DNA from: G025836975 sp040391135
GTDB lineage: Bacteria > Pseudomonadota > Gammaproteobacteria > Burkholderiales > Burkholderiaceae_B
NCBI GenBank assembly: GCA_040391135.1
Contig: JBEBYL010000006.1
Span: 1-64,000 of the forward strand
DNA length: 64,000 nucleotides
Direction: 5' to 3'
Below, in pieces: positions 1 to 8,209 of the stretch (positions within the stretch are counted from its first letter, which is position 1; every line of letters starts with the position of its first letter). Below the pieces are notes generated by a model. It worked only from the letters and a program-made list of their open reading frames with translations, made no database searches and was not told the origin of the DNA. Made by a program: the position numbers and the translations under genes.

Positions 1-55
1 CAAAGCCGCGGAACTCTTTGAAGAGGTGTTTGGTTTCCAGGATGTAGTCGCTCAT
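1..55 (-). CDS. ABC transporter ATP-binding protein, LivG-like (5' end only)
   Basis: Only the first 18 codons lie in the window, reading MSDYILETKHLFKEFRGF on the minus strand; the rest runs off the left edge. This N-terminus matches, from memory of the family, branched-chain amino acid type (LivG) ABC ATPases, which power import of a solute captured by a periplasmic binding protein. It sits about 80 bases downstream of the TctC receptor gene and in the same direction as the LivJ-like binding protein at 6440-7648, which supports a Liv-type importer belonging to this operon. Permease genes would be expected further left. The identity rests on a short stretch only. Confidence 0.6.
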   Translation of the reverse strand, partial: MSDYILETKHLFKEFRGF

Positions 56-136
56 GCCAACGCCAAAATTTAATAAGTAAAACGGGTCAGGCGGCCCTGC
101 GAGCAGATCACGCAAGGCTGCTTATCAACGACGGGT

Positions 137-1120
137 TCAACCCTGTTTGACACCGGCCTCACGGACTGCGGCTTGCCAATAATCGATTTGATCTCGTATG
201 AACTTGCGATAATCCTGGCGTGAACTTCCCATGATCACCGTGCCTTCCTCGGTCTCTTGTTTCTTCATGTCATCCGACTTCAGTGCGTCAAGCACGGCGG
301 CATTGAGCTTGTCGAGAATGGCGGGAGGCACGCCGGCCGGCGTCATAACACCTTGCCAGGCGCTAAGATCAAAACCCTTGATAACCGTTTCGCTGACTGT
401 CGGAAGATCCGGCAGGATGCCCACCCGGGCCGGCGTCGTGACGGCCAATGCTTTCACTCGCCCGGCTTTTATCAGCGGCAAGGCATCATTCAAGGTGCCG
501 ATCATGTAGTGAGTCTGGCCCCCGACCAGGTCCACCAAGGCGGGCGCCGTCCCTTTGTAGGGCACATGTTCGGCGGAAATACCCACACCCCTGTTGAACA
601 GGAAGCCGGCCAGGTGCGTCACATTTCCGTTTCCGCTGGATGCGTAATTCAGTCGTCCGTCCTGCTTTTTCGCATATTGAACGAATTCTTGAATTGTCTT
701 GACTGGCAAATCATTATTCACCATCAACACCATGGGAACGGCGGCCGTCGTGCTGACCGGGTCGAATGATTTGACCGGATCGAATGACAAGCCCTTGTAT
801 AGCGCAGGGCTTAAGGATAGTGAGGAAGTGTTGTACAGAATCGTGTACCCATCGGGTTTCGCATTGGCCACGTACTGCATACCTATCGTTGCATTGGCGC
901 CCCCTCTGTTCTCCACCACGACAGGCCGGCCCAGCGAATCCGAAAGCTGCTTGGCGACGATGCGGCCGACGATATCTGTCGCGCCGCCGGCCGGGAAGGG
1001 TACTACCATCGTTATAGGCTTATTGGGCCAATCACCCGCCTGTCCATGGGCTTGCAGTGGCAACACCGCAGTGGCAAGCACCAGGCTCATCCCACCTATT
1101 GCACTCTTGAAATTCTTCAT
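137..1120 (-). CDS. Bug/TctC-family periplasmic solute-binding protein
   Basis: A 327-residue secreted receptor of the Bug (Bordetella uptake gene) family, which binds small carboxylates in the periplasm. Residues 1-28 form a clear signal peptide (Lys near the start, hydrophobic core, cleavage near AHGQA). The mature part has family landmarks: WPNKPITMVVPFPAGGATD near its start, then LNYASSGNGNVTHLAG, and the motif GRVKALAVTTPAR. AAGGAGAT lies a few bases upstream of the ATG, so the start is secure. It follows an aldehyde dehydrogenase gene after a 117-base gap. Bug proteins are very numerous in Alcaligenaceae and often lack their own membrane subunits; none is visible next to this one. The ligand cannot be read from sequence. 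Confidence 0.9.
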   Translation of the reverse strand: MKNFKSAIGGMSLVLATAVLPLQAHGQAGDWPNKPITMVVPFPAGGATDIVGRIVAKQLSDSLGRPVVVENRGGANATIGMQYVANAKPDGYTILYNTSSLSLSPALYKGLSFDPVKSFDPVSTTAAVPMVLMVNNDLPVKTIQEFVQYAKKQDGRLNYASSGNGNVTHLAGFLFNRGVGISAEHVPYKGTAPALVDLVGGQTHYMIGTLNDALPLIKAGRVKALAVTTPARVGILPDLPTVSETVIKGFDLSAWQGVMTPAGVPPAILDKLNAAVLDALKSDDMKKQETEEGTVIMGSSRQDYRKFIRDQIDYWQAAVREAGVKQG

Positions 1121-1237
1121 GTTTTATCTCCTTTTTTGAACTTCAGAACAAACGCCCCCCTCGACGAAAGAATCTTTCGCCGGCCGCGCTGTTCTTGATG
1201 GCTCGACTTCTTAAGCAGCAAGCCGAAATGGCAATTG

Positions 1238-2716
1238 CTACTTCATGACGAACGGGTTGCCGTTGGGCGCCCCGCTGTTGATCCATACGCTCTTGGTCTG
1301 CAGGTACTCGCGGATGGCATCGATCCCGTTTTCGCGCCCTAGACCCGAATGCTTGTATCCCCCGAAAGGCGACATCACGCTGACCGCCCTATAGGTATTG
1401 ACCCATACAGTGCCCGATTGTATTTTTTCCGACATGCGCAATGCACGACCTATATCGCTGGTCCAGACGCCCGCCCCCAGGCCGTAGCAACTATCGTTGG
1501 CAATGGATACTGCATCTTGTTCATCTTTGAACTTGATCACGGAAAGAACCGGCCCGAAGACTTCCTCTTGAGCAATGCGCATATCGTTCTTTACATCGGT
1601 AAAGATCGTGGGCTCCACGAACCAGCCGTTGCCACACTCAGGCCGGGTGCCCGGCTTGCCGCCCAGAGCCAGTCGGGCGCCATCCTTCTGGGCGATGTCG
1701 ATGTAGGACAACACCTTGTCGTATTGCGGGCGGGTGGTAATCGGTCCGACCTGGGTATCGGACGCCATGGGATCGCCCATGCGCGCCGTCTTGGCCAGGG
1801 CCAGCAGCTTTTCCATGAACGCGTCGTGAATGCTCTCTTGCAGCAACAGGCGCGACCCTGCAATGCAAGTCTGGCCCGTGGCCGAGAAAATGCCCGAGAT
1901 CGCGCCATTCACGGCGTCATCCATATTGGCATCCGCGAATACGATGTTGGGCGATTTCCCACCCAGCTCCAGACTGACATGCTTGAAATGCTCGGCAGCC
2001 GCGACATTGATGGCCTTGCCCGTGCGATCGGATCCGGTGAACGATATCTTCCTGACCAGCGGATGCTCTATCAGGGGGCTGCCTACCTCGTTACCGAAGC
2101 CGGTAACGACGTTCACCACCCCCGGCGGAAAACCCGCCTCTTCAAAAAGGCTGGCGAACTCCAGCATGGAAGCCGACGTGAATTCCGACGGTTTGATCAC
2201 CACCGTGCAACCGGCCGCCAGGGCCGGGGCGATCTTCCAGGCCGTAAGCATAAGGGGCGAGTTCCACGGCGTGATGACCGCGACGACGCCCAGCGGCTCG
2301 TTGCGCGTAAAGTTGAAATAGCCGGGTTTATCGAGGGGAATGACCGTGCCCTGGATCTTGTCGGCCAGGCCGCCGTAATAATAGAACCATTGAGGGATGT
2401 AGTTAAGCTGCCCCCGCATCTCGGCGAACAGCTTGCCGTTGTCGCGCACCTCGGTTGCGGCCAGCTTTTCGGCGTCCCGGGCCACCAGGTCGCCGAGCTT
2501 GCGCAGCAGTGCGCCGCGCTGCGTGGGCGTAAGCCTGCACCAATCACCCTGCGTATAGGCTTTATGGGCAGCCTGGACAGCGGCCTCTACGTCGGCTTGA
2601 TTGCCGCGCGGCATTTCAGCCCAGGGCTTGCCGGTGTAGGGATTCTCCGATACAAAAAATTGTCCGGAAGACGCATCGATATAGCGACCGTCTATATACA
2701 TCTGATACCGCTGCAT
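1238..2716 (-). CDS. NAD(P)-dependent aldehyde dehydrogenase
   Basis: A 492-residue member of the aldehyde dehydrogenase superfamily, which oxidises an aldehyde to the carboxylic acid in the cytoplasm. Visible motifs are the cofactor-binding VITPWNSPL and VIKPSEFT, the catalytic Glu in LELGGKSP (about residue 250) and the catalytic Cys in GQTCIAGSR (about 284). The open frame extends upstream to 2788, but AAGGA lies seven bases before the ATG at 2716, and family members usually begin just before the MYIDG segment, so that start is chosen. It lies 76 bases after the YihU-like dehydrogenase gene in the same direction. The broad subfamily resembles betaine or hydroxymuconic semialdehyde dehydrogenases; the real substrate is unknown. 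Confidence 0.88.
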   Translation of the reverse strand: MQRYQMYIDGRYIDASSGQFFVSENPYTGKPWAEMPRGNQADVEAAVQAAHKAYTQGDWCRLTPTQRGALLRKLGDLVARDAEKLAATEVRDNGKLFAEMRGQLNYIPQWFYYYGGLADKIQGTVIPLDKPGYFNFTRNEPLGVVAVITPWNSPLMLTAWKIAPALAAGCTVVIKPSEFTSASMLEFASLFEEAGFPPGVVNVVTGFGNEVGSPLIEHPLVRKISFTGSDRTGKAINVAAAEHFKHVSLELGGKSPNIVFADANMDDAVNGAISGIFSATGQTCIAGSRLLLQESIHDAFMEKLLALAKTARMGDPMASDTQVGPITTRPQYDKVLSYIDIAQKDGARLALGGKPGTRPECGNGWFVEPTIFTDVKNDMRIAQEEVFGPVLSVIKFKDEQDAVSIANDSCYGLGAGVWTSDIGRALRMSEKIQSGTVWVNTYRAVSVMSPFGGYKHSGLGRENGIDAIREYLQTKSVWINSGAPNGNPFVMK

Positions 2717-2792
2717 ACCCATATCCTTTAGCTGCTCCATGCCTAAACCGGGCGGTCGAACTCCCCGCCCTCCAACCCTCGCTGTCAACGCG

Positions 2793-3707
2793 CTAGCTTG
2801 GCTTCCAACCCGACGGCAGCCTTGGCTTGTCTATTTTGGCCAGCTCGCATATGGCGTCGGCTATGCCCGAAAAATCGGTCGCGCCAAACTGCGCGGCCCG
2901 CGCCAGGCTGAAGGACTCATGGACGGATGCAGCCACGGGCATCGGCACCTTGGCCGCATGCGCGGCGGCCATCACCAAAGAAAGATCTTTATGTGCCAGG
3001 TCTATCGTAAAGCCCGGAGACGTGTCGCCGGCCAGGACCTTGTTTGGAAAGTTCATGCGCAACTGGCCGTTGTTGGCCGAGGTACCCAATAACACCTGCA
3101 TGGTCTTGGTGATGTCCAGGCCGAACTTCTGCGATAGCGCAAGCGCTTCGCCATTCACCTGGCACAAGGTGATGGCCACATAGTTATTGACCAGCTTGGT
3201 CCGGCCGCCGGTACCCACATCGCCGCAATGGTAGGTTGTGGTTCCCATGGCATCCAGCAACGGCGACACCCGTTTGAAATCCGCGTCGCTGGCGCCGACC
3301 ATGAACAGGGACTCGCCGCGATCGGCATGTTCGGCCAGGCGCCCCACTGGCGCATCGACCACCGACATTTTGCGCTTGAGCGCCTCTTGTTGAAGGCGGT
3401 CCGTCGCCAGGGGATCGATGGTGCTCATGTCCATCAATAGGGTTCCTTCGCGGGCATTTTCGAAAATGCCATCGGAACCCAATGCCACCTTTTCCACTTC
3501 GACGGAAGTGGGAAGCATGGTGATGACGATCTTGCAGTCGCGGGCGATCTCGGCCACGCTTTTGGCGGCCGTCGCCCCAAGCGACACCAGCGCATCGACG
3601 GCCTTTTGGTTCAAATCCAGAACCAGAAGGTTGAAGCCCTTTTTCTGCAGATTGGAGGCCATTCCCAGGCCCATCCGGCCCAGGCCGATAAATCCGATTT
3701 TTTCCAT
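2793..3707 (-). CDS. NAD(P)-dependent beta-hydroxyacid dehydrogenase (YihU/GarR-like)
   Basis: A 304-residue enzyme of the 3-hydroxyisobutyrate / tartronate semialdehyde reductase family, which interconverts a 3-hydroxy acid (or alcohol) and its semialdehyde. The N-terminal Rossmann motif is GFIGLGRMGLGMA, the substrate loop is DAPVGR, and the catalytic Lys is in RTKLVNNY with NKVLAGDTSPGFTIDLAHKD downstream. The loop PVGR replaces the PVSGG of classical hydroxyisobutyrate dehydrogenases; to my recollection PVGR is found in E. coli YihU, the sulfolactaldehyde reductase. An RBS-like AAAGGAG precedes the ATG. It sits between two aldehyde dehydrogenase genes of one operon, so it plausibly feeds them an aldehyde. 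Substrate assignment is inference. Confidence 0.85.
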   Translation of the reverse strand: MEKIGFIGLGRMGLGMASNLQKKGFNLLVLDLNQKAVDALVSLGATAAKSVAEIARDCKIVITMLPTSVEVEKVALGSDGIFENAREGTLLMDMSTIDPLATDRLQQEALKRKMSVVDAPVGRLAEHADRGESLFMVGASDADFKRVSPLLDAMGTTTYHCGDVGTGGRTKLVNNYVAITLCQVNGEALALSQKFGLDITKTMQVLLGTSANNGQLRMNFPNKVLAGDTSPGFTIDLAHKDLSLVMAAAHAAKVPMPVAASVHESFSLARAAQFGATDFSGIADAICELAKIDKPRLPSGWKPS

Positions 3708-3747
3708 GTTGACAGCTCCTTTATTCGTTTCCGGGCGGACCAGAGGC

Positions 3748-5181
3748 TTAATACCCTACGTAGGCCGTTTTTGTATTGGTGTAGAAATCGACGGCATACT
3801 GGCCCTGCTCGCGCTGGCCATAGCTGGAACCTTTCACGCCGCCGAAGGGCACGTGATAATCGAGGCCGGCGGTAGGCAGGTTGATCATCGTCAGGCCGCT
3901 GCGGATATTCAGGCGGAAGTGGTTGGCATGCTTCAGCGATGTCGTGCAAATACCCGACGACAGGCCGAAATCGGTATCGTTGGCCACGGACAAGGCTTCT
4001 TCGTAATCCCGAACGCGTATCACCGATGCGAAGGGCCCGAAAACCTCTTCACGGTTGATCCGCATGGAATTGGCCGTTTCCGTAAACAGGGTGGGCGCCA
4101 TGTAATAGCCCGGCGTGGCGGCTTCCAGTTGCTTGCCGCCTTGCAGCAGGCTGGCGCCTTCTTTTTTGCCGATATCGACATACTCCAAGATCTTGTCGAG
4201 TTGGGACTGGTTGATGACAGGCCCGATCGTCGTGTCTGCCGCCAGCGCCGGCCCCACCTTGATCGCCTGCATGCGCTTTTGCAACGCATCGACAAACCGA
4301 TCATGAATGTTTTCGGCAACGATCAGGCGGCTCGACGCCGTGCAGCGCTGGCCGGCCGAGTAGAACGCGCCATTCAATGCGCATTCCACCGCCACATCCA
4401 GATCGGCGTCATCCAGGACCACCAGGGGGTTCTTGCCGCCCATTTCAAGCTGGACGCGTATCATGCGGCTCACGGCCGCCTGCGCCACTTTATGGCCTGT
4501 TGCCACGCTGCCTGTGAAGCTGACCGCGTCGATACCTTGCAGCAAACCCTGCGCCGCGGCGGCGCCAGTGCCGTTCACCAAGTTGACAACGCCTGCGGGC
4601 GCGCCGCTGCGTTCCAGTATCTTCATCAACTCCACGCCTATCGCAGGCGTGAATTCAGACGGCTTCAGGACCGTGGTGTTCCCAAAAGCCAAGGCGGGCG
4701 CCAATTTCCAGGCCGGAATGGCGATGGGAAAATTCCAGGGAGTAATGGCGGCGACCACACCCACCGGATCCCGGCTTATCTGGATACCGATATTGGGCCG
4801 GGTGGAAGGCAGGTTTTCACCGCCGTAGCGCACGGCTTCGCCGGAAAAGAAATGAAAAATCTGCGCGGCACGCATGACTTCGCCTTGGCCTTCCGCGCGG
4901 GTCTTGCCGGCTTCGCGGGACACGAGTTCGCCCAGCTCTTCTTTGCGGGCGCTCATTTCCGCGGCCACACGGGCCAGGATATCGCTTCTGAACTGAGTGG
5001 TCGTGGCAGACCATTCCGGCAAGGCGCGACGTGCCCCCGCCACTGCCGCTTTCATCTGCTCCGCGGAAGCGCTGGCGTAGCTTCCGATGACATCGCGTGT
5101 ATCGGACGGGTTGATGTTTTCAATGACCTGTTCGCCGTCGACCCAGGCTCCATCAATGAAATTGCCAAACTGCTTGCTCAT
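3748..5181 (-). CDS. Aldehyde dehydrogenase, ketoglutarate/succinate semialdehyde type
   Basis: A 477-residue aldehyde dehydrogenase. ITPWNFPIAIPAWK and VLKPSEFTP bind the cofactor, QLEMGGKNP carries the general-base Glu (about residue 246) and GQRCTASSR the nucleophilic Cys (about 280). The C-terminus, with EQGQYAVDFYTNTKTAY, resembles alpha-ketoglutaric semialdehyde dehydrogenases. The frame is open to 5217, but AAGGAAG lies five bases before the ATG at 5181, and the protein then begins MSKQFGNFIDG, as usual for the family. It is the second aldehyde dehydrogenase of the operon and lies 39 bases after the decarboxylase small-subunit gene. A natural substrate is the aldehyde made by that decarboxylase, but this is inferred from position only. 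Confidence 0.88.
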   Translation of the reverse strand: MSKQFGNFIDGAWVDGEQVIENINPSDTRDVIGSYASASAEQMKAAVAGARRALPEWSATTTQFRSDILARVAAEMSARKEELGELVSREAGKTRAEGQGEVMRAAQIFHFFSGEAVRYGGENLPSTRPNIGIQISRDPVGVVAAITPWNFPIAIPAWKLAPALAFGNTTVLKPSEFTPAIGVELMKILERSGAPAGVVNLVNGTGAAAAQGLLQGIDAVSFTGSVATGHKVAQAAVSRMIRVQLEMGGKNPLVVLDDADLDVAVECALNGAFYSAGQRCTASSRLIVAENIHDRFVDALQKRMQAIKVGPALAADTTIGPVINQSQLDKILEYVDIGKKEGASLLQGGKQLEAATPGYYMAPTLFTETANSMRINREEVFGPFASVIRVRDYEEALSVANDTDFGLSSGICTTSLKHANHFRLNIRSGLTMINLPTAGLDYHVPFGGVKGSSYGQREQGQYAVDFYTNTKTAYVGY

Positions 5182-5220
5182 ATCTACTTCCTTTCTGATA
5201 ATTGCGCCGGAGCCCAATTA

Positions 5221-5829
5221 TTAATTATGACCGCCTTTACCCTGCCCAAGGACGGCTTCGCGAAAACGGCTGCGCAAATAGGGGCCGTCCCGCGATGGCA
5301 GCGAGCTGGGCTCGACCGAAGCCACGACTTTCAATACGACACATTCCAGTCCGGGCTTGGTGCAGAGGCCTTCGGCTTTCTGATCCAGTTCGTCCTGCGT
5401 CGTGATCGTATAGGCGGCGGGAAAACCGCAAGCCGTTGCGATCCCGGCGATATCGACGCCGCGCCCCGAGTGCGCCGGCTGCATGCCGGTCTCGCCATAA
5501 TGCTCGTTATCAATGACGATGATTTTCAGGTTCTTGGGCTGCTTCACCGCTATCGTGGCGAAAGAGCCGATACCCATCAGCATTTCGCCATCGCCGACAA
5601 AGGCCAGAACCTGCCGATCAGGCTGGGCCAACGCCAGGCCCAGGCCCACCATGCATGTGCCGCCCATCGCGCCCCATACATAGAAATTGCGTGGATCGTC
5701 GCCGGCGGCGGACGTATCGTAGGTAGGGTTACCCAGGCTTGCCACAAGCAGGGCATCGCCCCGATGAGACAGTATTTGTGCAACGCTCTCGCGCCGATTC
5801 AATGTGGTCGCTGTTGTAAGGCTCATCAC
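5221..5829 (-). CDS. ThDP-dependent 2-oxoacid decarboxylase, C-terminal (ThDP-pyrophosphate) subunit
   Basis: A 202-residue protein equal to the C-terminal catalytic domain of ThDP enzymes. The ThDP/Mg motif is visible as GDGEMLMGIG followed, at the usual spacing of about 30, by IDNEHYGETG. Separate genes for the pyrimidine and pyrophosphate domains are typical of sulfopyruvate decarboxylase (ComD/ComE) and phosphonopyruvate decarboxylase relatives, which convert a C3 2-oxoacid to a C2 aldehyde. The start may be GTG at 5829 or ATG at 5826; no strong RBS is seen. It begins six bases after the partner gene stop, suggesting coupled synthesis of a heteromeric enzyme. Which acid is decarboxylated cannot be decided here. 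Confidence 0.82.
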   Translation of the reverse strand: MMSLTTATTLNRRESVAQILSHRGDALLVASLGNPTYDTSAAGDDPRNFYVWGAMGGTCMVGLGLALAQPDRQVLAFVGDGEMLMGIGSFATIAVKQPKNLKIIVIDNEHYGETGMQPAHSGRGVDIAGIATACGFPAAYTITTQDELDQKAEGLCTKPGLECVVLKVVASVEPSSLPSRDGPYLRSRFREAVLGQGKGGHN

Positions 5830-5835
5830 GTTCGC

Positions 5836-6351
5836 TCACTTATTAAAATCTTTAATGCCCAGAACCTTCTGGCCGATCAATACAGCTACCGCGCGATTCG
5901 AATTGAATGCCAGCAAGGCGGCCGCGCGCACCGTTTCGGGAATTGCTTTTTCGTCATCCGCGCGCAGTACGAACACGCCGGCGCTTTCCAGCGCGGCTTG
6001 CGTCGATTGCCCCATTGGGCATTGCCAGGGGTTGAATTCGCCCCATTCGCCGCGCATGGTGACAATGGTCAGAAATGGCATGCGGCATTCTTGAATCAAT
6101 GCAAGCATGTTGATGCAATTGCCCACCCCGCTGGATTGGATCAGCATCATGGCCTTCTGGCCGCCCAGCCACGCCCCCCCCAGCATCGCCACGCCTTCCT
6201 CTTCGGTCGTCAGCGATACCGAATGGATGTCGGGGTCGGCGTCGCATAGCTTGATCAATTGCGTATGACCCGCATCAGGCACATAAGCGACCTGCTGCAC
6301 GCCGATCGCCTTTATCGTGCTGTACACGTCTGAAACCCATTCCTTACTCAT
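5836..6351 (-). CDS. ThDP-dependent 2-oxoacid decarboxylase, N-terminal (pyrimidine-binding) subunit
   Basis: A 171-residue protein corresponding to the N-terminal pyrimidine-binding domain of ThDP enzymes. The catalytic Glu needed to activate ThDP is expected in TTEEEGVAML (about residues 48-57). SSGVGNCINML and MRGEWGEFNPWQCPMG are also seen and match, from memory, sulfopyruvate/phosphonopyruvate decarboxylase alpha subunits. Together with the adjacent 5221-5829 gene it should make the complete enzyme. AAGGAAAAGG lies shortly before the ATG. It follows the periplasmic binding-protein gene after 88 bases and starts the enzyme part of the operon. A generic ThDP-binding protein of unknown substrate is the cautious name. 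Confidence 0.82.
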   Translation of the reverse strand: MSKEWVSDVYSTIKAIGVQQVAYVPDAGHTQLIKLCDADPDIHSVSLTTEEEGVAMLGGAWLGGQKAMMLIQSSGVGNCINMLALIQECRMPFLTIVTMRGEWGEFNPWQCPMGQSTQAALESAGVFVLRADDEKAIPETVRAAALLAFNSNRAVAVLIGQKVLGIKDFNK

Positions 6352-6439
6352 TGAAAACCACCTTTTCCTTCATTGAAAATAGAGATGCGTTGCCGCTTCG
6401 CCATGGGTAAGGCGGCAGCGCATATCAGCCCGAACCGGA

Positions 6440-7648
6440 TCAGCTTTTCGGCATCAGCGAGCACACGCCGGTTTTGGTTGGAACGAAAGCCTCATCGCCT
6501 GGAATCGTGGCAACCGTCTTGTAGTAATCCCACGGCGCTTTCGATTCGGCCGGAGTCTTGACCTGCATCAAATACATGTCATGCACCATCGTGCCGTCGG
6601 CGCGCACATAGCCCTTGGCGAACATGTCGTCGATTTTCATGGACTTCAGCTGTTTCATGACCGCATCGGCCTCGGTGGTGCCGGCTGCCTGGACCGCTTT
6701 CAGAAAGGTCAAGGTGGCCGAGTAGTCTCCCGCCTGGAAGGTGGTGGGCATTTTCTGGTTCTTTTCAAAGAAGCGCTTCGAGAACTTGCGCGATGCTTCG
6801 TTCTTGTCCCAGTACCAGCCATCGGTCAGGTACATGCCCGCGGTCGTTTCCAATCCAAGACTGTGGATGTCGGTAATGAAAACCATTAGGCCCGCCAGGC
6901 GCATGGTTTTTGCGATCCCGAACTCCTTGGCGGTTTTAATGGAGTTGATAAGGTCGCCTCCGCCATTGGCCAGGCCCACGACATCCGCACCCGAGGCTTG
7001 CGCCTGCATCAGGAAGGACGAAAAATCAGCCGTGCTAAGAGGATGGCGAACCGCCCCAAGAACCTTACCACCTTGCGCCTTGACGACATTGGCGCTGGCC
7101 TTTTCAAGCGAATGGCCAAATGCATAATCGGCCGTCACGAAATACCATTTTTTGCCGCCATCGCGCACCATGGCCGTAGCCGTGCCGATGGCGTGCGCCG
7201 ATGTCGAATAGGTATAGCGAACCATATAGGGCTGGCACGCTTCTTCGGTCAGGCTGTCCGCACCGGCGCCCGCGCTGATGAAGACCTTTTGTTTTTCTTT
7301 GGAGATATTGCTGATCGCCAGCGAGGCGGAGGAATTGGAGCCGCCGATCACCAGGTCGACGTTATCTTCATCCCACCATTGGCGTGCGCGATTGGCCGCG
7401 ATGTCGGCCTTGTTCTGGTGATCGGCAAACAGAATCTCAATCGGCTTGCCCAGCACTTTGCCGCCGAAGTCGCTGACCGCCATCCTGACGGCATCAAGCC
7501 CGCCGGGCCCGTCGAAATCTGAATACAGGCCGGACATGTCGGTGATGAATGCGATCTTTACCGAATCGCTTTGCGCCTGGCCTTGCACAGGAAGGAAAAG
7601 AGCGCCTAGCGCCAAAGCCAATGCTGCGTTATTGAGCTTGATACCCAT
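6440..7648 (-). CDS. LivJ-family ABC transporter substrate-binding protein
   Basis: A 402-residue periplasmic binding protein of the branched-chain amino acid/amide type. Residues 1-25 form a signal peptide (GALFLPVQGQAQS), followed by VKIAFITDMSGLYSDFDGPGG, which is the usual first strand and ligand loop. The VIGGSNSSASLAIS segment and the YVRADGTMVHDMYLMQVKTP C-terminal region also fit the family. It is the first gene of the left operon on the minus strand, and a LivG-like ATPase lies at the other end, so the importer genes seem to flank the enzymes. The ligand is unknown; relatives bind amides, aromatic acids or short organic acids as often as amino acids. Confidence 0.9.
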   Translation of the reverse strand: MGIKLNNAALALALGALFLPVQGQAQSDSVKIAFITDMSGLYSDFDGPGGLDAVRMAVSDFGGKVLGKPIEILFADHQNKADIAANRARQWWDEDNVDLVIGGSNSSASLAISNISKEKQKVFISAGAGADSLTEEACQPYMVRYTYSTSAHAIGTATAMVRDGGKKWYFVTADYAFGHSLEKASANVVKAQGGKVLGAVRHPLSTADFSSFLMQAQASGADVVGLANGGGDLINSIKTAKEFGIAKTMRLAGLMVFITDIHSLGLETTAGMYLTDGWYWDKNEASRKFSKRFFEKNQKMPTTFQAGDYSATLTFLKAVQAAGTTEADAVMKQLKSMKIDDMFAKGYVRADGTMVHDMYLMQVKTPAESKAPWDYYKTVATIPGDEAFVPTKTGVCSLMPKS

Positions 7649-7733
7649 GGTTTAATGTCTCCGATGCTTTGTTGATGAAGCTGTTCTTGTGATTGAAAAA
7701 TCTTATAGCAATTCATTCCGCATCGGCTTTCGC

Positions 7734-7763
7734 ATTCCAAAAGCGACACTTCGCCTTTGGAAT
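7734..7763. promoter_or_regulatory. Imperfect inverted repeat upstream of the left operon
   Basis: ATTCCAAAAGCG (7734-7745) and CGCCTTTGGAAT (7752-7763) are complementary at 11 of 12 positions around a six-base spacer. It lies about 85-115 bases before the start of the binding-protein gene at 7648. That is a plausible operator for a regulator of the catabolic operon, since no regulator gene is seen beside it. It has no T-run on either side, which argues against a terminator. Function is inferred. Confidence 0.4.
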
Positions 7764-8105
7764 AGGGCCTGCGTCAACGTACATGCATTCTGGCGGGCGC
7801 AGTGACGAAGTACCGTTTATGTGCTATGTGTGATATCATTGGGTAACTGAAAATAGTTGCCGCACGCAAAAAAACACGGGTAAGAACGCCAATGTTCATT
7901 GCTTGCGTAAATCGGCAAGATCTCTTCATTTGGCAGGCATTTGGTTTCGGCCTACCTGCCATACAGTTAGCTCCGGCATCTTCGCTTTAACGCAAGACCT
8001 TGGCACAAGCCGGACAAGGTATGTCCTGGTTTTGTCATCCACGCTGATATTTTCCAATACACGGCTCCATACGGCCGCAGCACCACACGCCATTGTGGCG
8101 TCACG

Positions 8106-8185
8106 AAGCACCTGTTCAATTATTAACTGCAATACGCGGTTTGTCGGATGCCACGCAAAGCGAGTCCGGCCATGGGTGCTTTTTT
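8106..8185 (+). promoter_or_regulatory. Possible leader hairpin with T-run before infA
   Basis: AAGCACC (8106-8112) can pair with GGTGCTT (8175-8181), followed by more Ts to 8185, 25 bases before the infA start. The loop of about 62 bases is long for an intrinsic terminator. It could be an attenuator in the leader of a translation-factor gene, or chance. Confidence 0.25.
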
Positions 8186-8209
8186 ATTTACGTTTACAGG
8201 AAATACTCT

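Larger units (their letters stand above)
7649..8209. other. 561-base non-coding stretch between divergent genes
   Basis: No convincing gene is seen on either strand. It must hold the promoter of the left operon (minus strand) and the leader of infA (plus strand). It is richer in A and T than the flanking genes around 7680-7890. Contents listed separately are an inverted repeat at 7734-7763 and a possible long-range hairpin ending in a T-run at 8106-8185. A 68-codon minus-strand frame at 7926-8132 has no recognisable features and no ribosome-binding site that I can see, so I do not call it. Confidence 0.6.

Noticed and set aside
1165..1179. CGAAAGAATCTTTCG, a 15-base palindrome between an aldehyde dehydrogenase and the TctC gene
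   Set aside because: Short arms of seven bases and no T-run; could be an internal operator but too weak to list.
3418..6249. 943-codon open frame on the plus strand
   Set aside because: It is the antisense of well-supported minus-strand enzymes (aldehyde dehydrogenase and ThDP subunits); composition-driven long frame.
7926..8132. 68-codon minus-strand frame in the infA leader
   Set aside because: No RBS, no recognisable features and short; could be chance in a non-coding region.
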